Source: Ariolimax columbianus (lineage: Eukaryota > Mollusca > Gastropoda > Stylommatophora > Arionidae). Taken from it: a stretch of DNA of 64,000 nt. The notes below the pieces were generated by a model, which did not search any database, was not told where the DNA came from, and saw only the letters and a list, made by a program, of their open reading frames with translations. The stretch spans positions 54,561,904 through 54,625,903 of the forward strand of contig JAVGWX010000013.1 in NCBI GenBank assembly GCA_036924085.1, read 5' to 3'. Both the position numbers and the translations under genes were made by a program. Shown here piece after piece: positions 41,101 through 56,200 of this stretch. Each line of letters begins with the position of its first letter. Within the stretch, counting starts at the first letter, position 1.

Positions 41101-41530
41101 TCGCATATTATTTTGTAACCCACGGCACTGTTGAAATTTGTGAAAAAGATCCCATATTATTTTGTAACCCACGGCACTGTCGAAATTTCAGAAAAAGATC
41201 GCATATTATTTTGTAACCAACGGCACTGTCGAAATTTCAGAAAAAGATCCCATATTATTTTGTAACCCACAGCACTGTTTACATTTCAGAAAAAGATTGC
41301 ATATTATTTTGTAACCCACGGCACTGTTGAAATTTGTGAAAAAGATCCCATATTATTTTGTAACCAACGGCACTGTCGAAATTTCAGAAAAAGATTGCAT
41401 ATTATATTGTAACCCACGGCACTGTCGAAATTTCAGAAAAAGATCCCATATTATTTTGTAACCAACAGCACTGTCGAAATTTCAGAAAAAGATCTAATAT
41501 TATTTTGTAACCCACGGCACTGTCGAAATT
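38140..41530 (+). repeat. 1,957-bp higher-order repeat, about 1.7 copies
   Basis: The rare agcactgtaaaaatttag monomer at 38,190 and 40,147 gives a period of 1,957 (40 monomers minus 3 bases). Each unit holds paired cagaacaagatcgcatgtt and cagataatgatcccattat monomers, a catattcatttgtaac monomer and several gaaatttgtgaaaaag monomers. The second unit leaves the pattern at about 41,530, where aaaaggatcccatatc monomers begin. The same repeat returns at 47,786. Confidence 0.88.
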
Positions 41531-44500
41531 TCAGAAAAAGATCCCATATTATTTTGTAACCCACAGCACTGTCGAAATTTAAGAAAAGGATCCCATATCA
41601 TTTTGTAACCCACGGCACTGTTGAAATTTGTGAAAAAGATCCCATATTATTTTGTAACCCACGGCACTGTCGAAATTTCAGAAAAGGATCCCATATCATT
41701 TTGTAACCCACGGCACTGTTGAAATTTGTGAAAAAGATCGCAAATTATTTTGTAACCCACGGCACTGTCAAAATTTCAGAAAAAGATCGCAAATTATTTG
41801 GTAACCCACGGCACTGTCAAAATTTCAGAAAAAGATCGCATATTATTTTGTAACCCACGGCACTGTCAAAATTAAAGAAAAAGATCCCATAATATTTTGT
41901 AACCCACAGCAGTGTCGAAATTTCAGAAAAAGATCCCATATTATTTTCTAACATACGGCACTGTCGAAATTTCAGAAAAAGATCCCATATTCATTTGTAA
42001 CCCACGGCACTGTCAAAATCTCAAAAAAAGATCGCAAATTATTTTGTATCCCACGGCACTGTCAAAATTTCAGAAAAAGATCTCATTATATTTTGTAACC
42101 CACGGCACTGTCGAAATTTCAGTAAAAGATCGCATATTATTTTGTAACCCACGGCACTGTCAAAATTAAAGAAAAAGATCTCATTATATTTTGTAACCCA
42201 CGGCACTGTTTACATTTCAGAAAAAGATCGCATATTATTTTGTAACCCACGGCACTGTTGAAATTTGTGAAAAAGATCCCATATTATTTTGTAACCCACA
42301 GCACTGTCGAAATTTCAGAAAAAGATCGCATATTATTTTGTAACCCACGGCACTGTCGAAATTTCAGAAAAAGATCCCATATTCATTTGTAACCCACGGC
42401 ACTGTCAAAATTTCAGAAAAAGATCGCAAATTATTTTGTATCCCACGGCACTGTCAAAATTTCAGAAAAAGATCTCATTATATTTTGTAACCCACGGCAC
42501 TGTCGAAATTTCAGAAAAAGATCGCATATTATTTTGTAACCCACGGCACTGTCAAAATTAAAGAAAAAGATCCCATATTATTTTGTAACCCACAGCACTG
42601 TCGAAATTTCAGAAAAAAATCGCATATTATTTTGTAACCCACGGCACTGTCGAAATTTCAGAAAAAGATCCCATATTCATTTGTAACCCACGGCACTGTC
42701 AAAATTTCAGAAAAAGATCGCAAATTATTTTGTAACCCACGGCACTGTCAAAATTTCAGAAAAAGATCTCATTATATTTTGTAACCCACGGCACTGTCGA
42801 AATTTCAGAAAAAGATCGCATATTATTTTGTAACCCACGGCACTGTCAAAATTAAAGAAAAAGATCCCATATTATTTTGTAACCCACAGCACTGTCGAAA
42901 TTTCAGAAAAAGATCGCATATTATTTTGTAACTCACGGCACTGTCGAAATTTCAGAAAAAGATCCTATATTATTTTGTAACCCACAGCACTGTCGAAATT
43001 TCAGAAAAAGATCGAATATTATTTTGTAACCCACGGCACTGTCGAAATTTCAGAACAAGATCGCATGTTATTTTGTAACCCACGGCACTGTCGAAATTTC
43101 AGAAAAAGATCCCATATTCATTTGTAACCCACGGCACTGTCGAAATTTCAGAAAAAGATCGAATATTATTTTGTAACCCACGGCACTGTTGAAATTTGTG
43201 AAAAAGATCCCATATTATTTTGTAACCCACGGCACTGTCGAAATTTCAGAAAAAGATCGCATATTATTTTGTAACCCACGGCACTGTCGAAATTTCAGAA
43301 AAAGATCCCATATTCATTTGTAACCCACGGCACTGTCAAAATTTCAGAAAAAGATCGCAAATTATTTTGTAACCCACGGCACTGTCAAAATTTCAGAAAA
43401 AGATCTCATTATATTTTGTAACCCACGGCACTGTCGAAATTTCAGAAAAAGATCGCATATTATTTTGTAACCCACGGCACTGTCAAAATTAAAGAAAAAG
43501 ATCCCATATTATTTTGTAACCCACAGCACTGTCGAAATTTCAGAAAAAGATCGCATATTATTTTGTAACTCACGGCACTGTCGAAATTTCAGAAAAAGAT
43601 CCTATATTATTTTGTAACCCACAGCACTGTCGAAATTTCAGAAAAAGATCGAATATTATTTTGTAACCCACGGCACTGTCGAAATTTCAGAACAAGATCG
43701 CATGTTATTTTGTAACCCACTGCACTGTCGAAATTTCAGAAAAAGATCCCATATTCATTTGTAACCCACGGCACTGTCAAAATTTCAGAAAAAGATCCCA
43801 TATTATTTTGTAACCCACAGCACTGTTTACATTTCAGAAAAAGATCGCATATTATTTTGTAACCCACGGCACTGTTGAAATTTGTGAAAAAAATCCCATA
43901 TTATTTAGTAACCCACAGCACTGTCAAAATTTCAGAAAAAAATTGCATATTATTTTGTAACCCACGGCACTGTCGAAATTTCAGAAAAAGATCCTATATT
44001 ATTTTGTAACCCACAGCACTGTCGAAATTTCAGAAAAAGATCGAATATTATTTTGTAACCCACAGCACTGTCAAAATTAAAGAAAAAGATCGCATATTAT
44101 TTTGTAACCCACGGCACTGTTGAAATTTTTGAAAAAAATCCCATATTATTTAGTAACCCACAGCACTGTCAAAATTTCAGAAAAAAATTGCAGATTATTT
44201 TGTAACCCCCGGCACTGTCGAAATTTCAGAAAAAGATCGCATATTATTTTGTAACCCACAGCACTGTCGAAATTTCATAAAAAGATCGAATATTATTTTG
44301 TAACCCACGGCACACTCGAAATTAAAGAAAAAGATCGCAAATTATTTTGTAACCCACGGCACTGTCGAAATTTCAGAAAAAGATCGCATATTATTTTGTA
44401 ACCCACAGCACTATTTACATTTCAGAAAAAGATCGCATATTATTTTGTAACCCACGGCACTGTTGAAATTTGTGAAAAAGATCCCATATTATTTTGTAAC

Positions 44501-44990
44501 CAACGGCACTGTCGAAATTTCAGAAAAAGATCGCATATTATTTTAAAACCCACGGCACTGTCGAAATTTCAGAAAAAGATCGCAAATTATTTTGTAACCC
44601 ACGGCACTGTCGAAATTTCAGAAAAAGATCGCATATTATTTTGTAACCCACGGCACTGTCACAATTTCAGAAAAAGATCCCATATTATTTTGTAACCCAC
44701 AGCACTGTTTACATTTCAGATAATGATCCCATTATATTTTGTAACCCACAGCACTGTCAAAATTTAGAAAAAGATCCCATATTATTTTGTAACCCACGGC
44801 ACTGTCGAAATTAAAGAAAAAGATCCCTTATTATTTTGTAACCCACGGCACTGTCGAAATTAAAGAAAAAGATCCCTTATTATTTTGTAACCCACGGCAC
44901 TGTCTAAATTAAAGAAAAAGATCCCATATTCATTTGTAACCCACGGCACTGTCAAAATTTCAGAAAAAGATCGCAAATTATTTTGTAACC
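38643..44990 (+). repeat. 6.35-kb segment, copied at 53,280-59,627
   Basis: The ordered variants match at a constant offset of 14,637 bases. Checkpoints include the rare cccactgcactgtcg monomer at 43,717 (58,354 in the partner, with one base changed) and tctaaattaaag near 44,903 and 59,540. One difference is cagtaaaagatc near 42,120 against cagaaaaagatc near 56,757. The match ends at about 44,990, where the partner turns to gttgaaatttgtgaaaaaaa. Confidence 0.87.
42300..43770 (+). repeat. Nested 294-bp and 637-bp repeats
   Basis: catattcatttgtaac occurs at 42,378, 42,672 and 43,309. The spacings are 294 (six monomers) and 637 (thirteen monomers). The taactcacggcactg monomer at 42,929 and 43,566 repeats the 637 spacing. 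The block thus shows two successive short amplifications in register. The same structure sits in the copy at 56,937-58,407. Confidence 0.85.
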
Positions 44991-47786
44991 CAAGGCACTG
45001 TCGAAATTTCAGAAAAAGATCTCATTATATTTTGTAACCCACGGCACTGTCGAAATTTCAGAAAAAGATCGCATATTATTTTGTAACCCACGGCACTGTA
45101 AAAATTAAAGAAAAAGATCCCATATTATTTTGTAACCCACGGCACTGTCAAAATTATAGAAAAAGATCCCATATTATTTTGTAACCCACGGCACTGTCGA
45201 AATTTCAGAAAAAGATCCCATATTATTTTGTAACCCACAGCACTGTTTACATTTCAGAAAAAGATCGCATATTATTTTGTAACCCACGGCACTGTTGAAA
45301 TTTGTGAAAAAAATCCGATATTATTTAGTAACCCACAGCACTGTCAAAATTTCAGAAAAAAATTGCATATTATTTTGTAACCCACGGCACTGTCGAAATT
45401 TCAGAAAAAGATCCCATATTATTTTGTAACCCACAGCACTGTTTACATTTCAGAAAAAGATCGCATATTATTTTGTAACCCATGGCACTGTTGAAATTTG
45501 TGAAAAAAATCCCATATTATTTAGTAACCCACAGCACTGTCAAAATTTCAGAAAAAAATTGCATATTATTTTGTAACCCACGGCACTGTCGAAATTTCAG
45601 AAAAAGATCCCATATTATTTTGTAACCCACAGCACTGTCGAAATTTCAGAAAAAAATCGAATATTATTTTGTAACCCACGGCACTGACGAAATTAAAGAA
45701 AAAGATCGCAAATTATTTTGTAACCCACGGCACTGTCGAAATTTCAGAAAAAGAACCCATATTATTTTGTAACCCACAGCACTGTTTACATTTCAGAAAA
45801 AGATCGCATATTATTTTGTAACCCACGGCACTGATGAAATTTGTGAAAAAAATCCCATATTATTTAGTAACCCACAGCACTGTCAAAATTTCAGAAAAAA
45901 ATTGCATATTATTTTGTAACCCACGGCACTGTCGAAATTTCAGAAAAAGATCCTATATTATTTTGTAACCCACAGCACTGTCGAAATTTCAGAAAAAGAT
46001 CGAATATTATTTTGTAACCCACGGCACTGTCAAAATTAAAGAAAAAGATCGCATATTATTTTGTAACCCACGGCACTGTTGAAATTTTTGAAAAAAATCC
46101 CATATTATTTAGTAACCCACAGCACTGTCAAAATTTCAGAAAAAAATTGCATATTATTTTGTAACCCCCGGCACTGTCGAAATTTCAGAAAAAGATCCCA
46201 TATTATTTTGTAACCCACAGCACTGTCGAAATTTCATAAAAAGATCGAATATTATTTTGTAACCCACGGCACACTCTAAATTAAAGAAAAAGATCGCAAA
46301 TTATTTTGTAACCCACGGCACTGTCGAAATTTCAGAAAAAGATCGCATATTATTTTGTAACCCACAGCACTATTTACATTTCAGAAAAAGATCGCATATT
46401 ATTTTGTAACCCACGGCACTGTTGAAATTTGTGAAAAAGATCCCATATTATTTTGTAACCAACGGCACTGTCGAAATTTCAGAAAAAGATCGCATATTAT
46501 TTTAAAACCCACGGCACTGTCGAAATTTCAGAAAAAGATCTCAATATATTTTGTAACCCACAGCACTGTCGAAATTAAAGAAAAAGATCCCATTTTATTT
46601 TGTAACCCACGGCACTGTCAAAATTTCAGAAAAAGATCCCATATTATTTTGTAACCCACGGCACTGTCGAAATTTCAGAAAAAGATCCCTTATTATTTTG
46701 TAACCCACAGCACTGTTTACATTTCAGAAAAAGATCACATATTATTTTGTAACCCACAGCACTGTTGAAATTTGTGAAAAAGGTCCCATATTATTTTGTA
46801 ACCCACGGCACTGTCGAAATTTCAGAAAAAGATCGAATATTATTTTGTAACCCACGGCACTGTCGAAATTTCAGAAAAAGATCCCATATTATTTTGTAAC
46901 CCACGGCACTGTCAAAATTTCAGAAAAAGATCCCATATTATTTTCTAACCCACGGCACTGTCGAAATTTCAGAAAAAGATCCCATATTATTTTGTAACCC
47001 ACAGCACTGTTTACATTTCAGAAAAAGATCGCATATTATTTTGTAACACACGGCACTGTTGAAATTTGTGAAAAAGATCTTATATTATTTTGTAACCAAC
47101 GGCACTGTCGAAATTTCAGAAAAAGATCGCATATTATATTGTAACCCACGGCACTGTCGAAATTTCAGAAAAAGATCCCATATTATTTTGTAACCAACAG
47201 CACTGTCGAAATTTCAGAAAAAGATCGAATATTATTTTGTAACCCACGGCACTGTCGAAATTTCAGAAAAAGATCCCATATTATTTTGTAACCCACGACA
47301 CTGTCGAAATTTCAGAAAAAGATCCCATATTATTTTGTAACCCACAGCACTGTCGAAATTTAAGAAAAGGATCCCATATCATTTTAAAACCCACGGCACT
47401 GTTGAAATTTGTGAAAAAGATCCCATATTATTTTGTAACCCACGGCACTGTCGAAATTTCAGAAAAGGATCCCATATCATTTTGTAACCCACGGCACTGT
47501 TGAAATTTGTGAAAAAGATCCCATATTATTTTGTAACCCACGGCACTGTCGAAATTTCAGAAAAAGATCGCATATTATTTTGTAACCCACGGCACTGTCG
47601 AAATTTCTGAAAAAGATCGCAAATTATTTTGTAACCCACGGCACTGTCAAAATTTCAGAAAAAGATCGCAAATTATTTTGTAACCCACGGCACTGTCAAA
47701 ATTTCAGAAAAAGATCTCATTATATTTTGTAACCCACGGCACTGTCGAAATTTCAGAAAAAGATCGCATATTATTTTGTAACCCAC
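44990..47786 (+). repeat. Irregular right-domain monomers with two segmental links
   Basis: The stretch 45,729-46,519 matches 43,770-44,560 at offset 1,959, marked by ggcacactc at 44,309 and 46,268. The stretch 46,570-47,810 matches 61,350-62,298, at offset 14,782 in its first part (aaaggtccc at 46,779) and 14,488 in its last part (cccacgacactg at 47,292). The two offsets differ by exactly six monomers. No gene is visible. Confidence 0.75.
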
Positions 47787-50700
47787 GGCACTGTCAAAAT
47801 TAAAGAAAAAGATCCCATATTATTTTGTAACCCACAGCACTGTAAAAATTTAGAAAAAGATCGAATATTATTTTGTAACCCACGGCACTGTCGAAATTAA
47901 AGAAAAAGATCCCTTATTATTTTGTAACCCACGGCACTGTCAAAATTTCTGAAAAATATCCTATATTATTTTGTAACCCACGGCACTGTCGAAATTTCAG
48001 AAAATGATCCCATATTATTTTGTAACACACAGCACTGTTGAAATTTCAGATAATGATCCCATTATATTTTGTAACCCACGGCACTGTCAAACTTTAGAAA
48101 AAGATCCCATATTATTTTGTAACCCACGGCACTGTCGAAATTTCAGAACAAGATCGCATGTTATTTTGTAACCCACGGCACTGTCGAAATTTCAGAAAAA
48201 GATCCCATATTATTTTGTAACACACGGCACTGTTGAAATTTCAGATAATGATCCCATTATATTTTGTAACCCACGGCACTGTCAAAATTAAAGAAAAAGA
48301 TCCCATATTATTTTGTAACCCACAGCACTGTCGAAATTTTAGAAAAAGATCGCATATTATTTTGTAACCCACGGCACTGTCGAAATTTCAGAAAAAGATC
48401 CTATATTATTTTGTAACCCACAGCACTGTCGAAATTTCAGAAAAAGATCGAATATTATTTTGTAACCCACGGCACTGTCGAAATTTCAGAACAAGATCGC
48501 ATGTTATTTTGTAACCCACGGCACTGTCGAAATTTCAGAAAAAGATCCCATATTATTTTGTAACACACGGCACTGTTGAAATTTCAGATAATGATCCCAT
48601 TATATTTTGTAACCCACGGCACTGTCAAAATTTAGAAAAAGATCCCATATCATTTTGTAACCCACGTCACTGTCGAAATTTCAGAAAAAGATCCCATATT
48701 CATTTGTAACCCACGGCACTGTCTAAATTTCAGAAAAAGATCGCATATTATTTTGTAACCCACGGCACTGTCGAAATTTCAGAAAAAGATCGCATATTAT
48801 TTTGTAACCCACGGCACTGTTGAAATTTGTGAAAAAGATCCCATATTATTTTGTAACCCACGGCACTGTCGAAATTTCAGAAAAAGATCGCATATTATTT
48901 TGTAACCCACGGCACTGTCGAAATTTCAGAAAAAGATCCCATATTATTTTGTAACCCACAGCACTGTTTACATTTCAGAAAAAGATTGCATATTATTTTG
49001 TAACCCACGGCACTGTTGAAATTTGTGAAAAAGATCCCATATTATTTTGTAACCAACGGCACTGTCGAAATTTCAGAAAAAGATCGCATATTATATTGTA
49101 ACCCACGGCACTGTCGAAATTTCAGAAAAAGATCCCATATTATTTTGTAACCAACAGCACTGTCGAAATTTCAGAAAAAGATCTAATATTATTTTGTAAC
49201 CCACGGCACTGTCGAAATTTCAGAAAAAGATCGCATATTATTTTGTAACCCACGGCACTGTCGAAATTTCTGAAAAAGATCGCAAATTATTTTGTAACCC
49301 ACGGCACTGTCAAAATTTCAGAAAAAGATCGCAAATTATTTTGTAACCCACGGCACTGTCAAAATTTCAGAAAAAGATCTCATTATATTTTGTAACCCAC
49401 GGCACCGTCAAAATTTCAGAAAAAGATCGCATATTATTTTGTAACCCACGGCACTGTCAAAATTAAAGAAAAAGATCCCATAATATTTTGTAACCCACAG
49501 CACTGTCGAAATTTCAGAAAAAGATCGCATATTATTTTGTAACCCACGGCACTGTCGAAATTTCAGAAAAAGATCCCATATTCATTTGTAAATCACGGCA
49601 CTGTCAAAATTTCAGAAAAAGATCGCAAATTATTTTGTATCCCACGGCACTGTCAAAATTTCAGAAAAAGATCTCATTATATTTTGTAACCCACGGCACT
49701 GTCGAAATTTCAGAAAAAGATCGCATATTATTTTGTAACCCACGGCACTGTCAAAATTAAAGAAAAAGATCCCATATTATTTTGTAACCCACAGCACTGT
49801 AAAAATTTAGAAAAAGATCCCATATTATTTTGTAACCCACGGCACTGTCGAAATTAAAGAAAAAGATCCCTTATTATTTTGTAACCCACGGCACTGTCGA
49901 AATTTCTGAAAAACATCCTATATTATTTTGTAACCCACGGCACTGTCGAAATTTCAGAAAATGATCCCATATTATTTTGTAACACACAGCACTGTTGAAA
50001 TTTCAGATAATGATCCCATTATATTTTGTAACCCACGGCACTGTCAAACTTTAGAAAAAGATCCCATATTATTTTGTAACCCACGGCACTGTCGAAATTT
50101 CAGAACAAGATCGCATGTTATTTTGTAACCCACAGCACTGTCGAAATTTTAGAAAAAGATCGCATATTATTTTGTAACCCACGGCACTGTCGAAATTTCA
50201 GAAAAAGATCCTATATTATTTTGTAACCCACAGCACTGTCGAAATTTCAGAAAAAGATCGAATATTATTTTGTAACCCACGGCACTGTCGAAATTTCAGA
50301 ACAAGATCGCATGTTATTTTGTAACCCACGGCACTGTCGAAATTTCAGAAAAAGATCCCATATTATTTTGTAACACACGGCACTGTTGAAATTTCAGATA
50401 ATGATCCCATTATATTTTGTAACCCACGGCACTGTCAAAATTTAGAAAAAGATCCCATATCATTTTGTAACCCACGTCACTGTCGAAATTTCAGAAAAAG
50501 ATCCCATATTCATTTGTAACCCACGGCACTGTCTAAATTTCAGAAAAAGATCGCATATTATTTTGTAACCCACGGCACTGTCGAAATTTCAGAAAAAGAT
50601 CGCATATTATTTTGTAACCCACGGCACTGTTGAAATTTGTGAAAAAGATCCCATATTATTTTGTAACCCACGGCACTGTCGAAATTTCAGAAAAAGATCG

Positions 50701-52985
50701 CATATTATTTTGTAACCCACGGCACTGTCGAAATTTCAGAAAAAGATCCCATATTATTTTGTAACCCACAGCACTGTTTACATTTCAGAAAAAGATTGCA
50801 TATTATTTTGTAACCCACGGCACTGTTGAAATTTGTGAAAAAGATCCCATATTATTTTGTAACCAACGGCACTGTCGAAATTTCAGAAAAAGATCGCATA
50901 TTATATTGTAACCCACGGCACTGTCGAAATTTCAGAAAAAGATCCCATATTATTTTGTAACCAACAGCACTGTCGAAATTTCAGAAAAAGATCTAATATT
51001 ATTTTGTAACCCACGGCACTGTCGAAATTTCAGAAAAAGATCGCATATTATTTTGTAACCCACGGCACTGTCGAAATTTCTGAAAAAGATCGCAAATTAT
51101 TTTGTAACCCACGGCACTGTCAAAATTTCAGAAAAAGATCGCAAATTATTTTGTAACCCACGGCACTGTCAAAATTTCAGAAAAAGATCTCATTATATTT
51201 TGTAACCCACGGCACCGTCAAAATTTCAGAAAAAGATCGCATATTATTTTGTAACCCACGGCACTGTCAAAATTAAAGAAAAAGATCCCATAATATTTTG
51301 TAACCCACAGCACTGTCGAAATTTCAGAAAAAGATCGCATATTATTTTGTAACCCACGGCACTGTCGAAATTTCAGAAAAAGATCCCATATTCATTTGTA
51401 AATCACGGCACTGTCAAAATTTCAGAAAAAGATCGCAAATTATTTTGTATCCCACGGCACTGTCAAAATTTCAGAAAAAGATCTCATTATATTTTGTAAC
51501 CCACGGCACTGTCGAAATTTCAGAAAAAGATCGCATATTATTTTGTAACCCACGGCACTGTCAAAATTAAAGAAAAAGATCCCATATTATTTTGTAACCC
51601 ACAGCACTGTAAAAATTTAGAAAAAGATCCCATATTATTTTGTAACCCACGGCACTGTCGAAATTAAAGAAAAAGATCCCTTATTATTTTGTAACCCACG
51701 GCACTGTCGAAATTTCTGAAAAACATCCTATATTATTTTGTAACCCACGGCACTGTCGAAATTTCAGAAAATGATCCCATATTATTTTGTAACACACAGC
51801 ACTGTTGAAATTTCAGATAATGATCCCATTATATTTTGTAACCCACGGCACTGTCAAACTTTAGAAAAAGATCCCATATTATTTTGTAACCCACGGCACT
51901 GTCGAAATTTCAGAACAAGATCGCATGTTATTTTGTAACCCACGGCACTGTCGAAATTTCAGAAAAAGATCCCATATTATTTTGTAACACACGGCACTGT
52001 TGAAATTTCAGATAATGATCCCATTATATTTTGTAACCCACGGCACTGTCAAAATTAAAGAAAAAGATCCCATATTATTTTGTAACCCACAGCACTGTCG
52101 AAATTTTAGAAAAAGATCGCATATTATTTTGTAACCCACGGCACTGTCGAAATTTCAGAAAAAGATCCTATATTATTTTGTAACCCACAGCACTGTCGAA
52201 ATTTCAGAAAAAGATCGAATATTATTTTGTAACCCACGGCACTGTCGAAATTTCAGAACAAGATCGCATGTTATTTTGTAACCCACGGCACTGTCGAAAT
52301 TTCAGAAAAAGATCCCATATTATTTTGTAACACACGGCACTGTTGAAATTTCAGATAATGATCCCATTATATTTTGTAACCCACGGCACTGTCAAAATTT
52401 AGAAAAAGATCCCATATCATTTTGTAACCCACGTCACTGTCGAAATTTCAGAAAAAGATCCCATATTCATTTGTAACCCACGGCACTGTCGAAATTTCAG
52501 AAAAAGATCGCATATTATTTTGTAACCCACAGCACTGTCGAAATTTCAGAAAAAGATCGCATATTATTTTGTAACCCACGGCACTGTTGAAATTTGTGAA
52601 AAAGATCCCATATTATTTTGTAACCCACGGCACTGTCGAAATTTCAGAAAAAGATCGCATATTATTTTGTAACCCACGGCACTGTCGAAATTTCAGAAAA
52701 AGATCCCATATTATTTTGTAACCCACAGCACTGTTTACATTTCAGAAAAAGATTGCATATTATTTTGTAACCCACGGCACTGTTGAAATTTGTGAAAAAG
52801 ATCCCATATTATTTTGTAACCAACGGCACTGTCGAAATTTCAGAAAAAGATTGCATATTATATTGTAACCCACGGCACTGTCGAAATTTCAGAAAAAGAT
52901 CCCATATTATTTTGTAACCAACAGCACTGTCGAAATTTCAGAAAAAGATCTAATATTATTTTGTAACCCACGGCACTGTCGAAAT
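47786..52985 (+). repeat. 1,957-bp higher-order repeat, about 2.7 copies, one short
   Basis: The agcactgtaaaaatttag marker lies at 47,836, 49,793 and 51,603. The first unit is 1,957 bp, matching 38,190-40,146 at offset 9,646. The second is 1,810 bp, shorter by exactly 147 bp or three monomers. The loss is at about 50,133, where cagaacaagatcgcatgtt is followed directly by a gaaattttagaaaaag monomer. The third unit has the three monomers again and is cut at about 52,985. Confidence 0.88.
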
Positions 52986-53282
52986 TTCAGAAAAAGATCC
53001 CATATTATTTTGTAACCCACAGCACTGTCGAAATTTAAGAAAAGGATCCCATATCATTTTGTAACCCACGGCACTGTTGAAATTTGTGAAAAAGATCCCA
53101 TATTATTTTGTAACCCACGGCACTGTCGAAATTTCAGAAAAGGATCCCATATCATTTTGTAACCCACGGCACTGTTGAAATTTGTGAAAAAGATCGCAAA
53201 TTATTTTGTAACCCACGGCACTGTCAAAATTTCAGAAAAAGATCGCAAATTATTTTGTAACCCACGGCACTGTCAAAATTTC
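52985..53282 (+). repeat. Linker with aaaaggatccc monomers
   Basis: About six monomers match 41,529-41,826 at offset 11,456, including two aaaaggatcccatatc monomers. At about 53,282 the sequence switches to a right-domain unit already in progress (partner 38,645), so this is another in-register junction. Confidence 0.75.
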
Positions 53283-56200
53283 AGAAAAAGATCCCATATT
53301 ATTTTGTAACCCACAGCACTGTCGAAATTTTAGAAAAAGATCGCATATTATTTTGTAACCCACGGCACTGTCGAAATTTCAGAAAAAGATCCTATATTAT
53401 TTTGTAACCCACAGCACTGTCGAAATTTCAGAAAAAGATCGAATATTATTTTGTAACCCACGGCACTGTCGAAATTTCAGAACAAGATCGCATGTTATTT
53501 TGTAACCCACGGCACTGTCGAAATTTCAGAAAAAGATCCCATATTATTTTGTAACACACGGCACTGTTGAAATTTCAGATAATGATCCCATTATATTTTG
53601 TAACCCACGGCACTGTCAAAATTTAGAAAAAGATCCCATATCATTTTGTAACCCACGTCACTGTCGAAATTTCAGAAAAAGATCCCATATTCATTTGTAA
53701 CCCACGGCACTGTCTAAATTTCAGAAAAAGATCGCATATTATTTTGTAACCCACGGCACTGTCGAAATTTCAGAAAAAGATCGCATATTATTTTGTAACC
53801 CACGGCACTGTTGAAATTTGTGAAAAAGATCCCATATTATTTTGTAACCCACGGCACTGTCGAAATTTCAGAAAAAGATCGCATATTATTTTGTAACCCA
53901 CGGCACTGTCGAAATTTCAGAAAAAGATCCCATATTATTTTGTAACCCACAGCACTGTTTACATTTCAGAAAAAGATTGCATATTATTTTGTAACCCACG
54001 GCACTGTTGAAATTTGTGAAAAAGATCCCATATTATTTTGTAACCAACGGCACTGTCGAAATTTCAGAAAAAGATCGCATATTATATTGTAACCCACGGC
54101 ACTGTCGAAATTTCAGAAAAAGATCCCATATTATTTTGTAACCAACAGCACTGTCGAAATTTCAGAAAAAGATCTAATATTATTTTGTAACCCACGGCAC
54201 TGTCGAAATTTCAGAAAAAGATCGCATATTATTTTGTAACCCACGGCACTGTCAAAATTTCTGAAAAAGATCGCAAATTATTTTGTAACCCACGGCACTG
54301 TCAAAATTTCAGAAAAAGATCGCAAATTATTTTGTAACCCACGGCACTGTCAAAATTTCAGAAAAAGATCTCATTATATTTTGTAACCCACGGCACCGTC
54401 AAAATTTCAGAAAAAGATCGCATATTATTTTGTAACCCACGGCACTGTCAAAATTAAAGAAAAAGATCCCATAATATTTTGTAACCCACAGCACTGTCGA
54501 AATTTCAGAAAAAGATCGCATATTATTTTGTAACCCACGGCACTGTCGAAATTTCAGAAAAAGATCCCATATTCATTTGTAAATCACGGCACTGTCAAAA
54601 TTTCAGAAAAAGATCGCAAATTATTTTGTATCCCACGGCACTGTCAAAATTTCAGAAAAAGATCTCATTATATTTTGTAACCCACGGCACTGTCGAAATT
54701 TCAGAAAAAGATCGCATATTATTTTGTAACCCACGGCACTGTCAAAATTAAAGAAAAAGATCCCATATTATTTTGTAACCCACAGCACTGTAAAAATTTA
54801 GAAAAAGATCCCATATTATTTTGTAACCCACGGCACTGTCGAAATTAAAGAAAAAGATCCCTTATTATTTTGTAACCCACGGCACTGTCGAAATTTCTGA
54901 AAAACATCCTATATTATTTTGTAACCCACGGCACTGTCGAAATTTCAGAAAATGATCCCATATTATTTTGTAACACACAGCACTGTTGAAATTTCAGATA
55001 ATGATCCCATTATATTTTGTAACCCACGGCACTGTCAAACTTTAGAAAAAGATCCCATATTATTTTGTAACCCACGGCACTGTCGAAATTTCAGAACAAG
55101 ATCGCATGTTATTTTGTAACCCACGGCACTGTCGAAATTTCAGAAAAAGATCCCATATTATTTTGTAACACACGGCACTGTTGAAATTTCAGATAATGAT
55201 CCCATTATATTTTGTAACCCACGGCACTGTCAAAATTAAAGAAAAAGATCCCATATTATTTTGTAACCCACAGCACTGTCGAAATTTTAGAAAAAGATCG
55301 CATATTATTTTGTAACCCACGGCACTGTCGAAATTTCAGAAAAAGATCCTATATTATTTTGTAACCCACAGCACTGTCGAAATTTCAGAAAAAGATCGAA
55401 TATTATTTTGTAACCCACGGCACTGTCGAAATTTCAGAACAAGATCGCATGTTATTTTGTAACCCACGGCACTGTCGAAATTTCAGAAAAAGATCCCATA
55501 TTATTTTGTAACACACGGCACTGTTGAAATTTCAGATAATGATCCCATTATATTTTGTAACCCACGGCACTGTCAAAATTTAGAAAAAGATCCCATATCA
55601 TTTTGTAACCCACGTCACTGTCGAAATTTCAGAAAAAGATCCCATATTCATTTGTAACCCACGGCACTGTCGAAATTTCAGAAAAAGATCGCATATTATT
55701 TTGTAACCCACGGCACTGTCGAAATTTCAGAAAAAGATCGCATATTATTTTGTAACCCACGGCACTGTTGAAATTTGTGAAAAAGATCCCATATTATTTT
55801 GTAACCCACGGCACTGTCGAAATTTCAGAAAAAGATCGCATATTATTTTGTAACCCACGGCACTGTCGAAATTTCAGAAAAAGATCCCATATTATTTTGT
55901 AACCCACAGCACTGTTTACATTTCAGAAAAAGATTGCATATTATTTTGTAACCCACGGCACTGTTGAAATTTGTGAAAAAGATCCCATATTATTTTGTAA
56001 CCAACGGCACTGTCGAAATTTCAGAAAAAGATTGCATATTATATTGTAACCCACGGCACTGTCGAAATTTCAGAAAAAGATCCCATATTATTTTGTAACC
56101 AACAGCACTGTCGAAATTTCAGAAAAAGATCTAATATTATTTTGTAACCCACGGCACTGTCGAAATTTCAGAAAAAGATCCCATATTATTTTGTAACCCA

